From: Actinomadura citrea
Lineage (GTDB): Bacteria; Actinomycetota; Actinomycetes; Streptosporangiales; Streptosporangiaceae
DNA length: 64,000 nucleotides
Assembly (NCBI RefSeq): GCF_013409045.1
Contig: NZ_JACCBT010000001.1
Span: 2,542,001-2,606,000, forward strand
Reading direction: 5' to 3'
This document shows positions 8,124 to 17,948 of this stretch, piece by piece. The notes beneath the pieces are model-generated. The model saw only the letters and a program-made list of their open reading frames with translations, had not been told where the DNA came from and searched no databases. The number at the start of each line of letters is the position of its first letter. The stretch's first letter is position 1. A program made the position numbers and the translations under genes.

Positions 8124-9670
8124 TGGCGCCCCGCGGACCAGAGGGTGAGCGCGCCGCCGACGTCGTCCGGCCCGGGTTCGTCGTGGCCCGCGAGGTCGGC
8201 GATCGTCCAGGCCACCCGCAGGATCCGGTCGAGGCCGCGTGCGCTGAGCGTGCCCCGGTGCAGGGCTTCGTCGGCGCCGTGCATCGCCTCCTGGGGCGGT
8301 GTGAAGCGGCGGCGCAGTTCCGGCCCGGGGACCTCGGAGTTGGACCGCCACGGGGTGCCGGCCAGGCGTCTCATCGTTCGTTCGCGGGCCAGCATGACCC
8401 GTTCGGCCACCACCTTGCTCGACTCGGCGAACTCCAGGTCGTAGCGGAGCTCGGCTCGGCTGGCCGGGGTGAGCTCCAGCTTGAGGTCGATGCGGTCGAG
8501 CAGCGGGCCGGACACCCGGCTGGCGTACTTGCGGCGGATGCCCGGGGCGCAGGAGCAGTCGATCTGCTTCGCCGCGGCGCACGGGCACGGGTTCGCCGCG
8601 AGGACGAGTGTGAACCGGGCGGGGAAGTGCGCGATGCCCTCGATGCGACTGATCCGCACTTCGCCCTCTTCGAGCGGTTGCCGCAGGGCGTCGAGCGTCC
8701 CGGCGATGAACTCCGGCGCCTCGTCCAGAAAGAGGATCCCTCGGTGGGCCAGGGAGACCGCGCCCGGTTGGAGCACGCGGCCCGAGCCGCCGCCGACCAT
8801 CGAGGCACGGGAGGCCGTGTGGTGCGGCGCGTAGAACGGGGGTTGTGTGATCAGGGGCTGCCCCGGCCGGAGGGTCCCGGCGACGGAGTGGATCGCGGTG
8901 ACCTCCAGGGCCACCTCCGGTTCGAGGGGCGGCATCAGCGTCGGGAGCCGCTCCGCGAGCATGGTCTTCCCGCAGCCCGGCGGACCGGCGAAGAACAGGT
9001 GGTGCCCTCCCGCGGCGCTGATCTCCAGGGCGCGGCGGGCCTCGGCCTGCCCCCTGACGTCGGCCAGATCCAGGTCGGGCGGGATGGTCTGTTGCCGCAG
9101 GCCGAACCCTTTCGGGGTCGCAGGTGAGTCTTCCTCGTCCTCCTCGAAGGGCGGTGGTTCGTCGCGCAGCAAGCACAGCAGCCCGCGGAGCGTGCTCGCG
9201 GGGACCACCTTCGTATCCGGGACGAGTTCGGCCTCCTCGGCGTTGGCGCGCGGGACGACGACCGTGCGGTACCCGCGGTTCGCGGCGGCCAGCACGGCGG
9301 GCAGCACGCCCTGGGCGGGCCGGACGCGCCCGTCCAGGCCCAGCTCGCCGATCAGTACCATCTCCGCGCAGCTGCGCGGCGGGACCACCTCCGCCGCCCC
9401 GAGTAGCGCGATCGCTATGGCCAGGTCAAAGGTCGCGCCCTTCTTCGGCATGCTGGCAGGGAACAGCGAGACCGTGACATGGCGGTTGGGCCAGTCCTCG
9501 CCAGAGTTGAAGATCGCCGCCCTGACGCGGTCGCGGGCCTCGCTGAGGGCGGTGTCCGGGAGGCCGACGAGGTGCAGGCCCGGGACGCCGCTGGTGATGG
9601 CCGCCTCGACGTCCACGACGAACCCGTCCACGCCGACGAGGGAGACCGAGCGCGTTCTGGCCAGCGTCAT
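8120..9670 (-). CDS. comM: ComM/YifB-family AAA+ ATPase (Mg-chelatase-like)
   Basis: ComM-type helicases promote branch migration during integration of taken-up DNA. The 516-aa protein has an N-terminal Lon-like fold (GVPGLHLVGLPDTALSEARDRVRAA), Walker A GPPGCGKT at 229-236, a Walker B ILFLDEAPEF, and a C-terminal Mg-chelatase domain ending with the LARTIADL-like stretch ILRVAWTIADLAG. A Cys pattern CPCAAAKQIDCSCAPG could bind metal. It starts with ATG 9670, one base after the yraN stop region, and overlaps dprA. Confidence 0.95.
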   Translation of the reverse strand: MTLARTRSVSLVGVDGFVVDVEAAITSGVPGLHLVGLPDTALSEARDRVRAAIFNSGEDWPNRHVTVSLFPASMPKKGATFDLAIAIALLGAAEVVPPRSCAEMVLIGELGLDGRVRPAQGVLPAVLAAANRGYRTVVVPRANAEEAELVPDTKVVPASTLRGLLCLLRDEPPPFEEDEEDSPATPKGFGLRQQTIPPDLDLADVRGQAEARRALEISAAGGHHLFFAGPPGCGKTMLAERLPTLMPPLEPEVALEVTAIHSVAGTLRPGQPLITQPPFYAPHHTASRASMVGGGSGRVLQPGAVSLAHRGILFLDEAPEFIAGTLDALRQPLEEGEVRISRIEGIAHFPARFTLVLAANPCPCAAAKQIDCSCAPGIRRKYASRVSGPLLDRIDLKLELTPASRAELRYDLEFAESSKVVAERVMLARERTMRRLAGTPWRSNSEVPGPELRRRFTPPQEAMHGADEALHRGTLSARGLDRILRVAWTIADLAGHDEPGPDDVGGALTLWSAGRQ

Positions 9671-10024
9671 CTAGCACACCTCCTTCAGGTGATCGATCGA
9701 GAAGTCGTCGCCGTCGCCGATCAGGCCGAGCACGTCCACCCGCATCGGTGCGCCGCTGACGCCGTGCGCGGTGGCCCATCGCCAGGCCAGCCGCCGTAAC
9801 CGGGTGGCCTTGTCGACGGTGATCGCGTCGAAGGGATCACCGAAGCGGGCCGACCTGCGGGTCTTCACCTCGCACACGACGTGACGCCGCCCGTCGTGGG
9901 CGATGATGTCCAGTTCACCTTCGGGACACCGCCAGTTGCGGTCGAGGATCGTCCAGCCGAGTCCGGCCAGGTACCGGACGGCGGCGTCCTCGCCGCGGCG
10001 GCCGAGATCGATGTGGGCAGTCAT
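9671..10024 (-). CDS. YraN/UPF0102 family nuclease-fold protein
   Basis: A 117-aa protein of the UPF0102 family, with a restriction-endonuclease-like fold: LGRRGEDAAVRYLAGLGW, then NWRCPEGELDIIAHDGRRHVVCEVKTR holding the E-x-D...E-x-K type residues. Function is not settled. ATG 10024 (MTAHIDLG) matches the family start; an upstream in-frame ATG would add non-conserved residues. It is first gene of the yraN-comM-dprA operon. Confidence 0.92.
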   Translation of the reverse strand: MTAHIDLGRRGEDAAVRYLAGLGWTILDRNWRCPEGELDIIAHDGRRHVVCEVKTRRSARFGDPFDAITVDKATRLRRLAWRWATAHGVSGAPMRVDVLGLIGDGDDFSIDHLKEVC

Positions 10025-10088
10025 GGGCCTCACCTCCGGCCTTCGACAGTGCCGCAGGCTCACGGAACGTCATCGCAGAATGGCTTTC

Positions 10089-10097
10089 TGTGGATAA
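10089..10097 (-). promoter_or_regulatory. Perfect DnaA-box 9-mer (copy 1)
   Basis: TGTGGATAA, the reverse of the consensus TTATCCACA, lies in the divergent yraN-xerC gap and continues into the 11-mer TGTGGATAACT shared with the copies at 11916 and 19672. Binding by DnaA is inferred from the consensus alone. Confidence 0.5.
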
Positions 10098-10170
10098 CTC
10101 GGGGGAGCTTCCGGATGATTCACTCGAAACCGGGGTTCGGTGCTTGCTTCGGTCGGGGCCTTGGCGCAGC

Positions 10171-11094
10171 GTGACGCCTGTGACCAACGCGCTGGAGGAC
10201 GCCGTCGCCGAGTTCGGCCGTCATCTGCGCGCCGAGCGGGGCGTCTCGCCCCACACCCTGCGGGCCTATCTCGGCGATCTGGCCGACTTCTGCGGCTATG
10301 CCGCCCATGCCGGCCTGGTGGAACCGGCCGAACTGGATATCACGGTGTTGCGGGCCTGGCTCGCCCGTCAACATGCGCTGGGCCGTTCCCGGGCGACCCT
10401 GGCCCGACGGACGGCGGCAGTCCGCGCCTTCACCCGCCATCTGCACCGGCGGCGGCTTCTGGAGAACGACCCCGGTCTGCTGCTGGGCACGCCTCAACGA
10501 CGGCGTGATCTTCCCACCGTCCTCACTCAGGACGATGCGGCACATCTCCTGGACACCGTGGACGCCGAGGGCCCGGTGGGGCTTCGCGATCTGGCCGTCC
10601 TGGAGGTTCTCTACGGCACGGGAGTCCGCGTGAGCGAACTCTGCGGGCTCGACGTCGACGACCTCGACACCGGTCGCAGGACCGTTCGAGTCCTGGGTAA
10701 GGGCGGGCGTGAGCGTACGGTTCCTCTGGGAGAGCCCGCTGCCCGTGCCGTCCAGGATTGGCTGCGCGCCGGACGCCCCGCACTCGCGACCGAGAACAGT
10801 GGCCCCGCTCTCTTCCTCGGCGCACGGGGAGGCCGCCTGCACCCCACCAGCGCCCGGCGGATCGTCCACACGAGGATCTCGGAGGTAGGGCAGATTCCCG
10901 ACCTCGGTCCGCACGGCCTCCGTCACTCCGCCGCCACCCACCTCCTTGAAGGCGGCGCCGATCTGCGCAGCGTCCAGGAGATTCTCGGCCACGCGTCCTT
11001 GCAGACGACCCAGATCTACACACACGTATCGGCCGAACGCCTGAGGCAGGTCCACCGCCAAGCCCACCCCCGAGGCGCCCGCCCCGAGCTGTGA
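10171..11094 (+). CDS. xerC: Tyrosine recombinase XerC-type
   Basis: Site-specific recombinase acting at dif to resolve chromosome dimers. With GTG 10171 the protein is 307 aa, close to E. coli XerC (298). All catalytic residues are visible: Arg153 (GTGVRVSEL), Lys177 (GKGGRER), His248 and Arg251 (PHGLRHS), His274 (ILGHASL) and nucleophile Tyr283 (TQIYTHV). The N-terminal SAM-like core-binding domain is at about residues 8-95. Other in-frame GTGs at 10090 and 10180 are possible; 10090 falls inside the DnaA-box-like sequence and would add 27 non-conserved residues. Location between comM/dprA and rpsB is typical for actinobacterial XerC. Confidence 0.92.
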   Translation: MTPVTNALEDAVAEFGRHLRAERGVSPHTLRAYLGDLADFCGYAAHAGLVEPAELDITVLRAWLARQHALGRSRATLARRTAAVRAFTRHLHRRRLLENDPGLLLGTPQRRRDLPTVLTQDDAAHLLDTVDAEGPVGLRDLAVLEVLYGTGVRVSELCGLDVDDLDTGRRTVRVLGKGGRERTVPLGEPAARAVQDWLRAGRPALATENSGPALFLGARGGRLHPTSARRIVHTRISEVGQIPDLGPHGLRHSAATHLLEGGADLRSVQEILGHASLQTTQIYTHVSAERLRQVHRQAHPRGARPEL

Positions 11095-11128
11095 CCCGCC
11101 CGATCGTTCTGGGGTGTGGTGCGGGGTT

Positions 11129-11157
11129 GCCGCCCGGCTGTGGTGGAGCCGGGCGGC
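11129..11157. terminator. Bidirectional hairpin between xerC and M23 gene
   Basis: GCCGCCCGGCT (11129-11139) pairs perfectly with AGCCGGGCGGC (11147-11157) across a 7-nt loop, in the short gap between two convergent genes. It could terminate both transcripts. Confidence 0.6.
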
Positions 11158-11165
11158 GGGACGGG

Positions 11166-11864
11166 TCAGGGAGCGCGGCGTAGGCGGCGTTCCTGGGAGA
11201 GGTTGATGACGCCTGGTGGCTGACGGCGGCGGCGGTGCAGTCGGAAGCGGAGGCGGGTTCGACGCCAGGCGAAGGCCAGGGCGAAGGCCAGGAGCATGCC
11301 CGACAGCGCTCCGCCCGTGGCGGTGGCGGCGTCGCGCAGGGCCATCCTTGGCTGCGGAGACGGCGGATCAACGGGGCGAGGGGTCGCCGTTGGTGTGGGC
11401 TCTTGCCAGAGAGGCAGGAGGCGTACCTGGTGCTGGACGAGGTTGAGCGGATTCAGGTAGAGGGCGCCGCGGCGCAGACCCCAGTGCAGGCACGTCATGG
11501 GGCAGTGGAGCAGCCCTCGTTGCAGGACGCCGATCCGCGTGCCGGACGTGACGCGGCGGCCGGCGTGGACGCTGGGGCGGACGGGCAGGTACGTGGTGCG
11601 CAGGGCGCCGTGGTCGATGGTCACGACCCCTCGTCCCGCCAGATCGTCGGCGTACGCGATGCGGCCCGGCCCGGCGGCGTAGACGGCCTGGCCAGGGCGC
11701 GCCGCGAGGTCCACACCGCGGTGGCCCGGGCCCCAAGGGACGGCCGGGGGCGAGAAGCCGCGCGCCACCTGCGGGGTCGGCGGCCCTAAAGGCCAGCGCC
11801 AGGCGTCCAGGCCGGGCGACCCGATGGCGATCATGCATGTCAGGAGCAGCGAGAACACGGTCAT
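11166..11864 (-). CDS. M23-family (LytM-like) peptidase, probably catalytically degenerate
   Basis: A secreted or membrane-tethered M23 fold. A signal-type helix (residues 1-15) precedes the domain, which keeps the zinc ligands His48 and Asp52 (GHRGVDLA) and His127 (CLHWGLR). The first His of the usual HxH pair is Cys125, and the usual TxYAHL motif reads TTYLPV, so both catalytic His positions seem replaced. A second TM helix (about 185-200) with an Arg-rich tail follows. Start ATG 11864 puts the signal helix at the N-terminus. It may regulate or bind peptidoglycan instead of cutting it. It is divergent from rpsB. Confidence 0.8.
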   Translation of the reverse strand: MTVFSLLLTCMIAIGSPGLDAWRWPLGPPTPQVARGFSPPAVPWGPGHRGVDLAARPGQAVYAAGPGRIAYADDLAGRGVVTIDHGALRTTYLPVRPSVHAGRRVTSGTRIGVLQRGLLHCPMTCLHWGLRRGALYLNPLNLVQHQVRLLPLWQEPTPTATPRPVDPPSPQPRMALRDAATATGGALSGMLLAFALAFAWRRTRLRFRLHRRRRQPPGVINLSQERRLRRAP

Positions 11865-12238
11865 GGACCGAACCCTGCCCCTCGGCCGGGCGGCTCGTCG
11901 ACGGGGTTCGCGAACTGTGGATAACTGCGGGAATCGATGAGGCACGGACACCTTCGCACCCTGATAATCTGTAGGTGTGTCCGAGAGGGCACCGGTCAGG
12001 GCCAGGCCGTCATCGTTCCGCTCCAGGGCGGGCAGACGAGAAGCCGCTCCCAGAGCGGACGGGACCCAGATCCGGCAACGGGTCACAGCCGCCTGGAGGT
12101 ATCCCGGCGGCTGATTTCACGCGTCCGCATGCCACCGCAACCCTGGTGGGGCGCAGTCCCTCGGTCCGTCGCCTCGGCGACGGTGGGGCAGCACCCGGGC
12201 GCAGGCAGATAACCAAATGCGGCCCGGCAGGGCCAGAG
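11865..12238. other. Divergent gap and rpsB leader region
   Basis: About 390 bases separate the M23 gene and rpsB. The stretch contains DnaA-box copy 2 (11916-11924), an AT-rich GATAATCT segment (11963-11970) that could be the -10 of the rpsB promoter, and an 8-bp hairpin (CAGCCGCC at 12086-12093 with GGCGGCTG at 12106-12113). A long leader would fit autoregulation of rpsB, but no known leader class was recognised. Confidence 0.4.
11916..11924 (-). promoter_or_regulatory. Perfect DnaA-box 9-mer (copy 2)
   Basis: TGTGGATAA within TGTGGATAACT, 52 bases upstream of the M23 start codon and divergent from rpsB. Same 11-mer as at 10089 and, inverted, at 19670-19680. Confidence 0.5.
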
Positions 12239-12254
12239 AAGGAGAACACGGGCA

Positions 12255-13247
12255 ATGGCACCCGTCGTCACCATGCGGCAGCTCCTCGAGAGCGGCGTCC
12301 ACTTCGGCCACCAGACCCGCCGGTGGAACCCGAAGATGAAGCGCTTCATCCTCACCGAGCGCAACGGCATCTACATCATCGACCTGCAGCAGTCGCTGTC
12401 CTACATCGACCGCGCCTTCGAGTTCGTCAAGGCCACGGTCGCCCACGGCGGGACGATCCTGTTCGTCGGCACCAAGAAGCAGGCCCAGGAGTCCATCGCC
12501 GAGCAGGCGACCCGGGTCGGCATGCCCTACGTCAACCAGCGCTGGCTGGGCGGCATGCTCACGAACTTCTCCACCGTCCACAAGCGGCTCACCCGGCTCA
12601 AGGAGCTGGAGGAGATCAACTACGACGACGTGGCCGGTTCCGGCATGACGAAGAAGGAGCTCCTCGGCCTGCGCCGCGAGAAGGACAAGCTGGAGCGCAC
12701 CCTCGGCGGTATCCGCGACATGGCGAAGGTTCCGAGCGCCATCTGGATCGTGGACACCAAGAAGGAGCACATCGCGGTCAACGAGGCCAAGAAGCTCGGC
12801 ATCCCGGTCGTGGCCATCCTCGACACCAACTGCGACCCCGACGAGGTCGACTACCCGGTCCCGGGCAACGACGACGCCATCCGCAGCGTCAGCCTGCTGA
12901 CCCGCGTCGTCGCCGACTCCGTCGCGGACGGCCTCATCGCCCGCGCGGGCGCCGCCCCCGGTGGCGACGAGAAGCCCGCCGAGGGCACCGCGGCCGCCGG
13001 CAGCGAGCCCCTGGCCGAGTGGGAGCGCAACCTGCTGAAGCCCGGCGAGGCCGACGGAGCCGCGCAGGCCCCGGCCGAGACCGAGGCCGCGGCCGAGGCT
13101 GAGGCTCCGGCTGAGGCCCCCGCCGAGGCCCCGGCCGAGGCTCCCGCCGAAGCTCCGGCGGAGGCCGCCGAGGCCCCCGAGGCCGCTCCGGCCGACGAGG
13201 CTCCGGCTGAGGAGGCCCCCAAGGCTGCCGAGGCCGAGCAGGCTTGA
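12255..13247 (+). CDS. rpsB: 30S ribosomal protein S2 with long Ala/Pro/Glu tail
   Basis: S2 is a late-assembling 30S protein that contacts S1. Residues 1 to about 235 carry the S2 core ([28 protein letters not shown] begins it; [12 protein letters not shown] and [22 protein letters not shown] are visible). A tail of about 90 residues rich in Ala, Pro and Glu follows, with repeats of AEAP type (about 13080-13240). Length is 330 aa against 241 in E. coli. ATG 12255 has AAGGAG at 12239-12244. It heads the rpsB-tsf pair. Confidence 0.96.
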   Translation: MAPVVTMRQLLESGVHFGHQTRRWNPKMKRFILTERNGIYIIDLQQSLSYIDRAFEFVKATVAHGGTILFVGTKKQAQESIAEQATRVGMPYVNQRWLGGMLTNFSTVHKRLTRLKELEEINYDDVAGSGMTKKELLGLRREKDKLERTLGGIRDMAKVPSAIWIVDTKKEHIAVNEAKKLGIPVVAILDTNCDPDEVDYPVPGNDDAIRSVSLLTRVVADSVADGLIARAGAAPGGDEKPAEGTAAAGSEPLAEWERNLLKPGEADGAAQAPAETEAAAEAEAPAEAPAEAPAEAPAEAPAEAAEAPEAAPADEAPAEEAPKAAEAEQA

Positions 13248-13252
13248 TCCCG

Positions 13253-13290
13253 CGGTCCCGGCGGCGTCCATGCGGACGCCGCCGGGACCG
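13253..13290 (+). terminator. Attenuator-like hairpin between rpsB and tsf
   Basis: A perfect 17-bp stem (13253-13269 with 13274-13290) closed by an ATGC loop, starting 5 bases after the rpsB stop. It has no U-tract. It could lower tsf relative to rpsB expression or stabilise the rpsB 3' end. Confidence 0.65.
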
Positions 13291-13332
13291 TCGCGGGTCC
13301 CACGACCAACGACGAGAGAAGCGAAGAGAGCG

Positions 13333-14169
13333 ATGGCCAACTTCACCGCCGCTGACGTCAAGCGGCTGCGCGACCTGACCGGCTCCGGCATGATGGCCGT
13401 GAAGAACGCCCTCACCGAGGCGGACGGCGACTTCGAGAAGGCGACCGAGCTGCTGCGTCTCAAGGGCGCCAAGGACGTCGGCAAGCGCGCCGAGCGCACC
13501 GCCGCCAACGGCCTCGTCGCCGAGTACTTTGCGAACTCCGGTGACGGGGCGCTCCTGGAGCTCAACTGCGAGACCGACTTCGTCGCCAAGAACGCGCAGT
13601 TCATCGAACTCGCCCAGCGCCTGGTCGAGTTCGCGGCCGCCAACGGTGCCGCCGACGCCGCCGGCCTGCTGACCATCGAGATCGAGCCCGGCAAGACCGT
13701 CCAGGCCCTGATCGAGGAGAACAGCGCCAAGATCGGTGAGAAGCTGGAGCTGCGCCGGTTCGCCCACTTCCAGGGCGCCTACGTGGCCAGCTACCTGCAC
13801 AAGTCCGACCCGTCGCTGCCGCCGACCACCGGCGTGCTGGTCGAGCTGGACAGCGAGAACCCCGAGGTCGCCAAGGACGTCGCCCAGCAGATCGCGGCGA
13901 TGGCCCCCAAGTACCTCACCCGCGACGAGATCCCCGCCGCGGCGATCGAGAAGGAGCGGGCGCTCGCCGAGCAGCTCACCCGCGACGAGGGCAAGCCCGA
14001 GCAGGCCATCCCGAAGATCGTCGAGGGCCGGGTCAACGCCTACTTCCGCGACTTCGTGCTCGTGGAACAGGCGTTCGTGAAGGACAACAAGAAGACGATC
14101 GCGAAGGTCCTCGACGAGGCCGGCGTGAAGGTCGTCCGCTTCGCCCGGTTCAAGGTCGGGCAGGCTTAA
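13333..14169 (+). CDS. tsf: Translation elongation factor Ts
   Basis: EF-Ts is the nucleotide exchange factor for EF-Tu. The N-terminal UBA-like part ([21 protein letters not shown]) and the exchange motif [14 protein letters not shown] are visible, followed by the long core with a coiled-coil region ([17 protein letters not shown]). The 278-aa length is normal. ATG 13333 follows AGAGAAGCGAAGAGAG, a weak purine-rich ribosome site. It lies 85 bases after rpsB with a strong hairpin between them. Confidence 0.97.
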   Translation: MANFTAADVKRLRDLTGSGMMAVKNALTEADGDFEKATELLRLKGAKDVGKRAERTAANGLVAEYFANSGDGALLELNCETDFVAKNAQFIELAQRLVEFAAANGAADAAGLLTIEIEPGKTVQALIEENSAKIGEKLELRRFAHFQGAYVASYLHKSDPSLPPTTGVLVELDSENPEVAKDVAQQIAAMAPKYLTRDEIPAAAIEKERALAEQLTRDEGKPEQAIPKIVEGRVNAYFRDFVLVEQAFVKDNKKTIAKVLDEAGVKVVRFARFKVGQA

Positions 14170-15006
<837 letters not shown>

Positions 15007-15081
15007 CCACAGCCCACGGGCCGCGCCGGACGCGGCGCGGAACCGCAGGACCAGGGCCGACCAGATGACACGGGAGTCACA

Positions 15082-15639
15082 GTGATCGACGAGACCCTCC
15101 TCGAAGCCGAGGAGAAGATGGAGAAGGCGGTCGCGGTCGCCAAGGAGGACTTCCAGGCCATCCGCACCGGCCGGGTCACCCCCGCGATGTTCAACAAGAT
15201 CACGGCCGAGTACTACGGGACGCCGACGCCGATCAACCAGCTCGCGTCGTTCACGCTCCCCGAACCGCGCATGGTCATCGTCCAGGTCTTCGACAAGTCG
15301 TCCATGCAGGCGGTGGAGAGGGCCATCCGCGACAGCGACCTCGGCGTGAACCCCACCAACGACGGCAACGTCATCCGGGTCGTCTTCCCCGACCTGTCGG
15401 AGGAGCGCCGCAAGGAGTTCATCAAGGTCGCCGGCACCAAGGCGGAGGACAGCCGGGTCTCCATCCGCAACATCCGGCGCCGCGCCAAGGACGCCCTCGA
15501 CAAGCTCGCCAAGGACGGCGAGGTCGGCGAGGACGAGGTCAGGCGTGCCGAGAAGGAACTCGACGACATGACGCACCGCTACGTGGCGCAGATCGACGAG
15601 CTACTCGAGCACAAGAAGGCCGAACTGCTCGAAGTGTGA
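15082..15639 (+). CDS. frr: Ribosome recycling factor
   Basis: RRF splits post-termination ribosomes with EF-G. The 185-aa protein has the usual [29 protein letters not shown] and [19 protein letters not shown] blocks and a C-terminal helix typical of the three-helix bundle. GTG 15082 starts [13 protein letters not shown]. The stop shares a base with the cdsA ATG (TGATG), so the pair is coupled. Confidence 0.97.
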   Translation: MIDETLLEAEEKMEKAVAVAKEDFQAIRTGRVTPAMFNKITAEYYGTPTPINQLASFTLPEPRMVIVQVFDKSSMQAVERAIRDSDLGVNPTNDGNVIRVVFPDLSEERRKEFIKVAGTKAEDSRVSIRNIRRRAKDALDKLAKDGEVGEDEVRRAEKELDDMTHRYVAQIDELLEHKKAELLEV

Positions 15640-16628
15640 TGAGACTCGACGACGCCGGGGAGCCCTCGGGCTCCCCGGACGAGCCGGAGGTCGACATGGC
15701 CGGCCCACCCCCCGGTGAAGCACTGGACTCGCCCCCAGGGGCGGACGGCTCCGGCGACCCCCCGTCTTCCGGTGACTCCGTGCCTTCCGGCGGCGCGACC
15801 CCCGCTCGGAAGCCTGAAGGCAAGACGGGGCGAAACCTCCCGCTCGCCATAGGCGTGGGCGTCGCGCTCGGCGCTCTCGTACTGCTCTCGCTGTACACGG
15901 TCAAGGAGATCTTCCTTGCCGTGATGGTCGTGTTCCTGTTCCTCGGCATGCGGGAACTGACCGAGGCCTTCAAGAGCCGTGACATCCGCGTCCCGTTCAT
16001 CCCCGTCGCGACGGGAATGGTCGGCACGCCCGTCGTCGCCTACGTGTGGGGCGCCACCGCCACCGTCGCGGCGGTCTCGCTGACGGTCCTGGCGCTGCTG
16101 ATGACGCGCATGACCGAGGGCGCCCCCGGATACGTGCGGGACGTCACCGCCGGATCGCTCGTGGCCGGCTACCTGGTGCTGATGGGCGGGATCGTCGCGC
16201 TGCTCATGCGTCCCGACGACGGCGACCACCGCACCGTCATCTTCATCGCCACCACGGTCGCCAGCGACATCGGCGGCTATTTCGCCGGATCCTTCCTGGG
16301 CAAGCACAAGCTCGCGCCCACGATCAGCCCGAAGAAGACCTGGGAGGGCGTCACCGGGTCCGCCGTCACCTGCATGATCGTCGGCGGGTGGCTGGTGTGG
16401 TGGCTCCTGGACGGCGGTCACATCTGGCAGGGCGTGATCATCGGGCTCGCCGCCGTGGTCACCGCGACCGCCGGCGACCTCGTCGAATCGATGATCAAGC
16501 GGGATCTCGGCATCAAGGACATGGGAACGCTCCTGCCCGGCCACGGGGGAGTGATGGACCGTCTCGACTCCCTCGTCGCGACGGCCCCCGTCGTCTGGCT
16601 GCTGCTGGAACTGTTCGTCCCCAGTTAG
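15639..16628 (+). CDS. cdsA: Phosphatidate cytidylyltransferase
   Basis: CdsA makes CDP-diacylglycerol from phosphatidic acid and CTP at the membrane. A Pro/Gly/Ser-rich, probably disordered cytoplasmic N-tail (residues 1-65) precedes about seven to eight TM helices. The CDP-DAG synthase signature is at the C-terminal end: SPKKTWEGVTGS, then GDLVESMIKRDLGIKDMGTLLPGHGGVMDRLDS. ATG 15639 overlaps the frr stop by one base. Length is 329 aa. Confidence 0.95.
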   Translation: MRLDDAGEPSGSPDEPEVDMAGPPPGEALDSPPGADGSGDPPSSGDSVPSGGATPARKPEGKTGRNLPLAIGVGVALGALVLLSLYTVKEIFLAVMVVFLFLGMRELTEAFKSRDIRVPFIPVATGMVGTPVVAYVWGATATVAAVSLTVLALLMTRMTEGAPGYVRDVTAGSLVAGYLVLMGGIVALLMRPDDGDHRTVIFIATTVASDIGGYFAGSFLGKHKLAPTISPKKTWEGVTGSAVTCMIVGGWLVWWLLDGGHIWQGVIIGLAAVVTATAGDLVESMIKRDLGIKDMGTLLPGHGGVMDRLDSLVATAPVVWLLLELFVPS

Positions 16629-16689
16629 GACGGCCTGGGGGGCGTCGTTCCTTGGCCGGATGCGGACCGCCCTGAAAGACGAGCCGCCC

Positions 16690-17835
16690 TCAGGAGACGA
16701 CCCAGGAACGGCCTTGCTGGGCCAGACGCCGGATGAGTGCGTCGGATCCCTCGCTCTTGGCGAACCGGTGCTCCTCGCCCGTGATGGGCACGAGCCATAG
16801 CCATCGGACGGCGTCGCCGCTCAGCCTCAGACCGGTCATGCCGGGGGCCTCAGGACCCGCGAGACGGTTCGGGTCGTCCAGGAGGAGCACGCCCTCCCAG
16901 GACGACTCGCCATTGCCAAGGGGGAACGTGCGCGCCTCGTGGTACCACTTGACGACGTCCCCAGGCGCGAACCACGTCACCGACCGCCACGGGTATTGCG
17001 CCAGCCACGGGAAGATGCTGCCCGACCGCTGGCTGGGCAGAGTACTGGCGACGGCCAGTTCAATGCGTCCGTAGGGGGCGACGTCGTCCTCGTACAGTTC
17101 GACCGTGGGCATCCGCTGGCGGCTCATCCCGACCGTGCTCAGAACGGTGAACTCCCGGTCACCCCTTGCGGGCCGTTCCGAGACCCCCACCGTCGGCGCC
17201 ATGCTCGGCTTGCCGCTCGCCAACTGGCGTCCGACATCGTGCCAGTAGTGGCCACTCGGGCCCAGGCGTTGCAGGAGGTGACCGAGAATCGACTGCTGGA
17301 ACTCCGCCCAGGAGCCGTCCGCGCGGCACCTCTTCCAGTGCTCGCGCGCCTGGTCGACGCGCGGTCCGAAGTCGTCGATCTCCTCGTCCAGAGGGAAGGC
17401 GAACGGGCTCTGCAGCATGGCGTCGCGGGCGTAGCCGGGAATGCCGCGCCCCATGTCCGACCAGCCGGGGATCACCAGCAGCAGGTCGCCCTCCTCCAGG
17501 AGGGCCACGCCGTCGCCCTCCTCGAACCAGACGACCTCCAGCCCCTCAGGGTTCAGCGCCGGGCGTCCTGCGGGGTGGCGCACATGGGACTCCGGCAGCA
17601 GAGGGGCGTGGCCAGCGTCGAGCCGCGACTGGTCCAGATCCCGTGGGGCCTCGCGGTGGTTCGCGACCCACACCGCTCCGACCACCGAGTCACGCGCGTC
17701 CTTCAGATAGGCCGCGGTGACCTCGCCGTCGGTCTCGACGGTGAGCCGCCGGCTGCCGTACGGGCTGGCCGCCGCGTGGACGACGGTGGCCGCTGACCCC
17801 CGGGGCGAGGCGGCGCCCCTGCGCAATACCGACAT
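16690..17835 (-). CDS. Suppressor-of-fused (SUFU) domain protein
   Basis: A 381-aa cytoplasmic protein with no signal peptide. The C-terminal half (about 205-381) looks like a SUFU domain: VLSTVGMSRQRMP near its start and WLWLVPITGEEHRFAKSEGSDALIRRL at its end, the usual SUFU closing motif. The N-terminal half (about 1-190) contains an acidic stretch and is not recognised. Bacterial SUFU domains are often immunity proteins of polymorphic toxins, but no toxin is adjacent here. Start ATG 17835 was preferred over an ATG 24 bases upstream. It is convergent with cdsA and divergent from rlmN. Confidence 0.7.
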   Translation of the reverse strand: MSVLRRGAASPRGSAATVVHAAASPYGSRRLTVETDGEVTAAYLKDARDSVVGAVWVANHREAPRDLDQSRLDAGHAPLLPESHVRHPAGRPALNPEGLEVVWFEEGDGVALLEEGDLLLVIPGWSDMGRGIPGYARDAMLQSPFAFPLDEEIDDFGPRVDQAREHWKRCRADGSWAEFQQSILGHLLQRLGPSGHYWHDVGRQLASGKPSMAPTVGVSERPARGDREFTVLSTVGMSRQRMPTVELYEDDVAPYGRIELAVASTLPSQRSGSIFPWLAQYPWRSVTWFAPGDVVKWYHEARTFPLGNGESSWEGVLLLDDPNRLAGPEAPGMTGLRLSGDAVRWLWLVPITGEEHRFAKSEGSDALIRRLAQQGRSWVVS

Positions 17836-17948
17836 GATCGAGACCTTAGCCGCAGACAAGACCGTGTGCAGGAATGTCGCTGTTCAGGTATGGGAGGGCG
17901 TCCAGGACGGACGATGCACGCGCAGGTGTTTGCGACACTGGGAGGACC

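Noticed and set aside
10090..10170. Upstream GTG start for xerC adding 27 residues
   Set aside because: It lies in the DnaA-box-like sequence, lacks a ribosome site and extends the protein past the family length.
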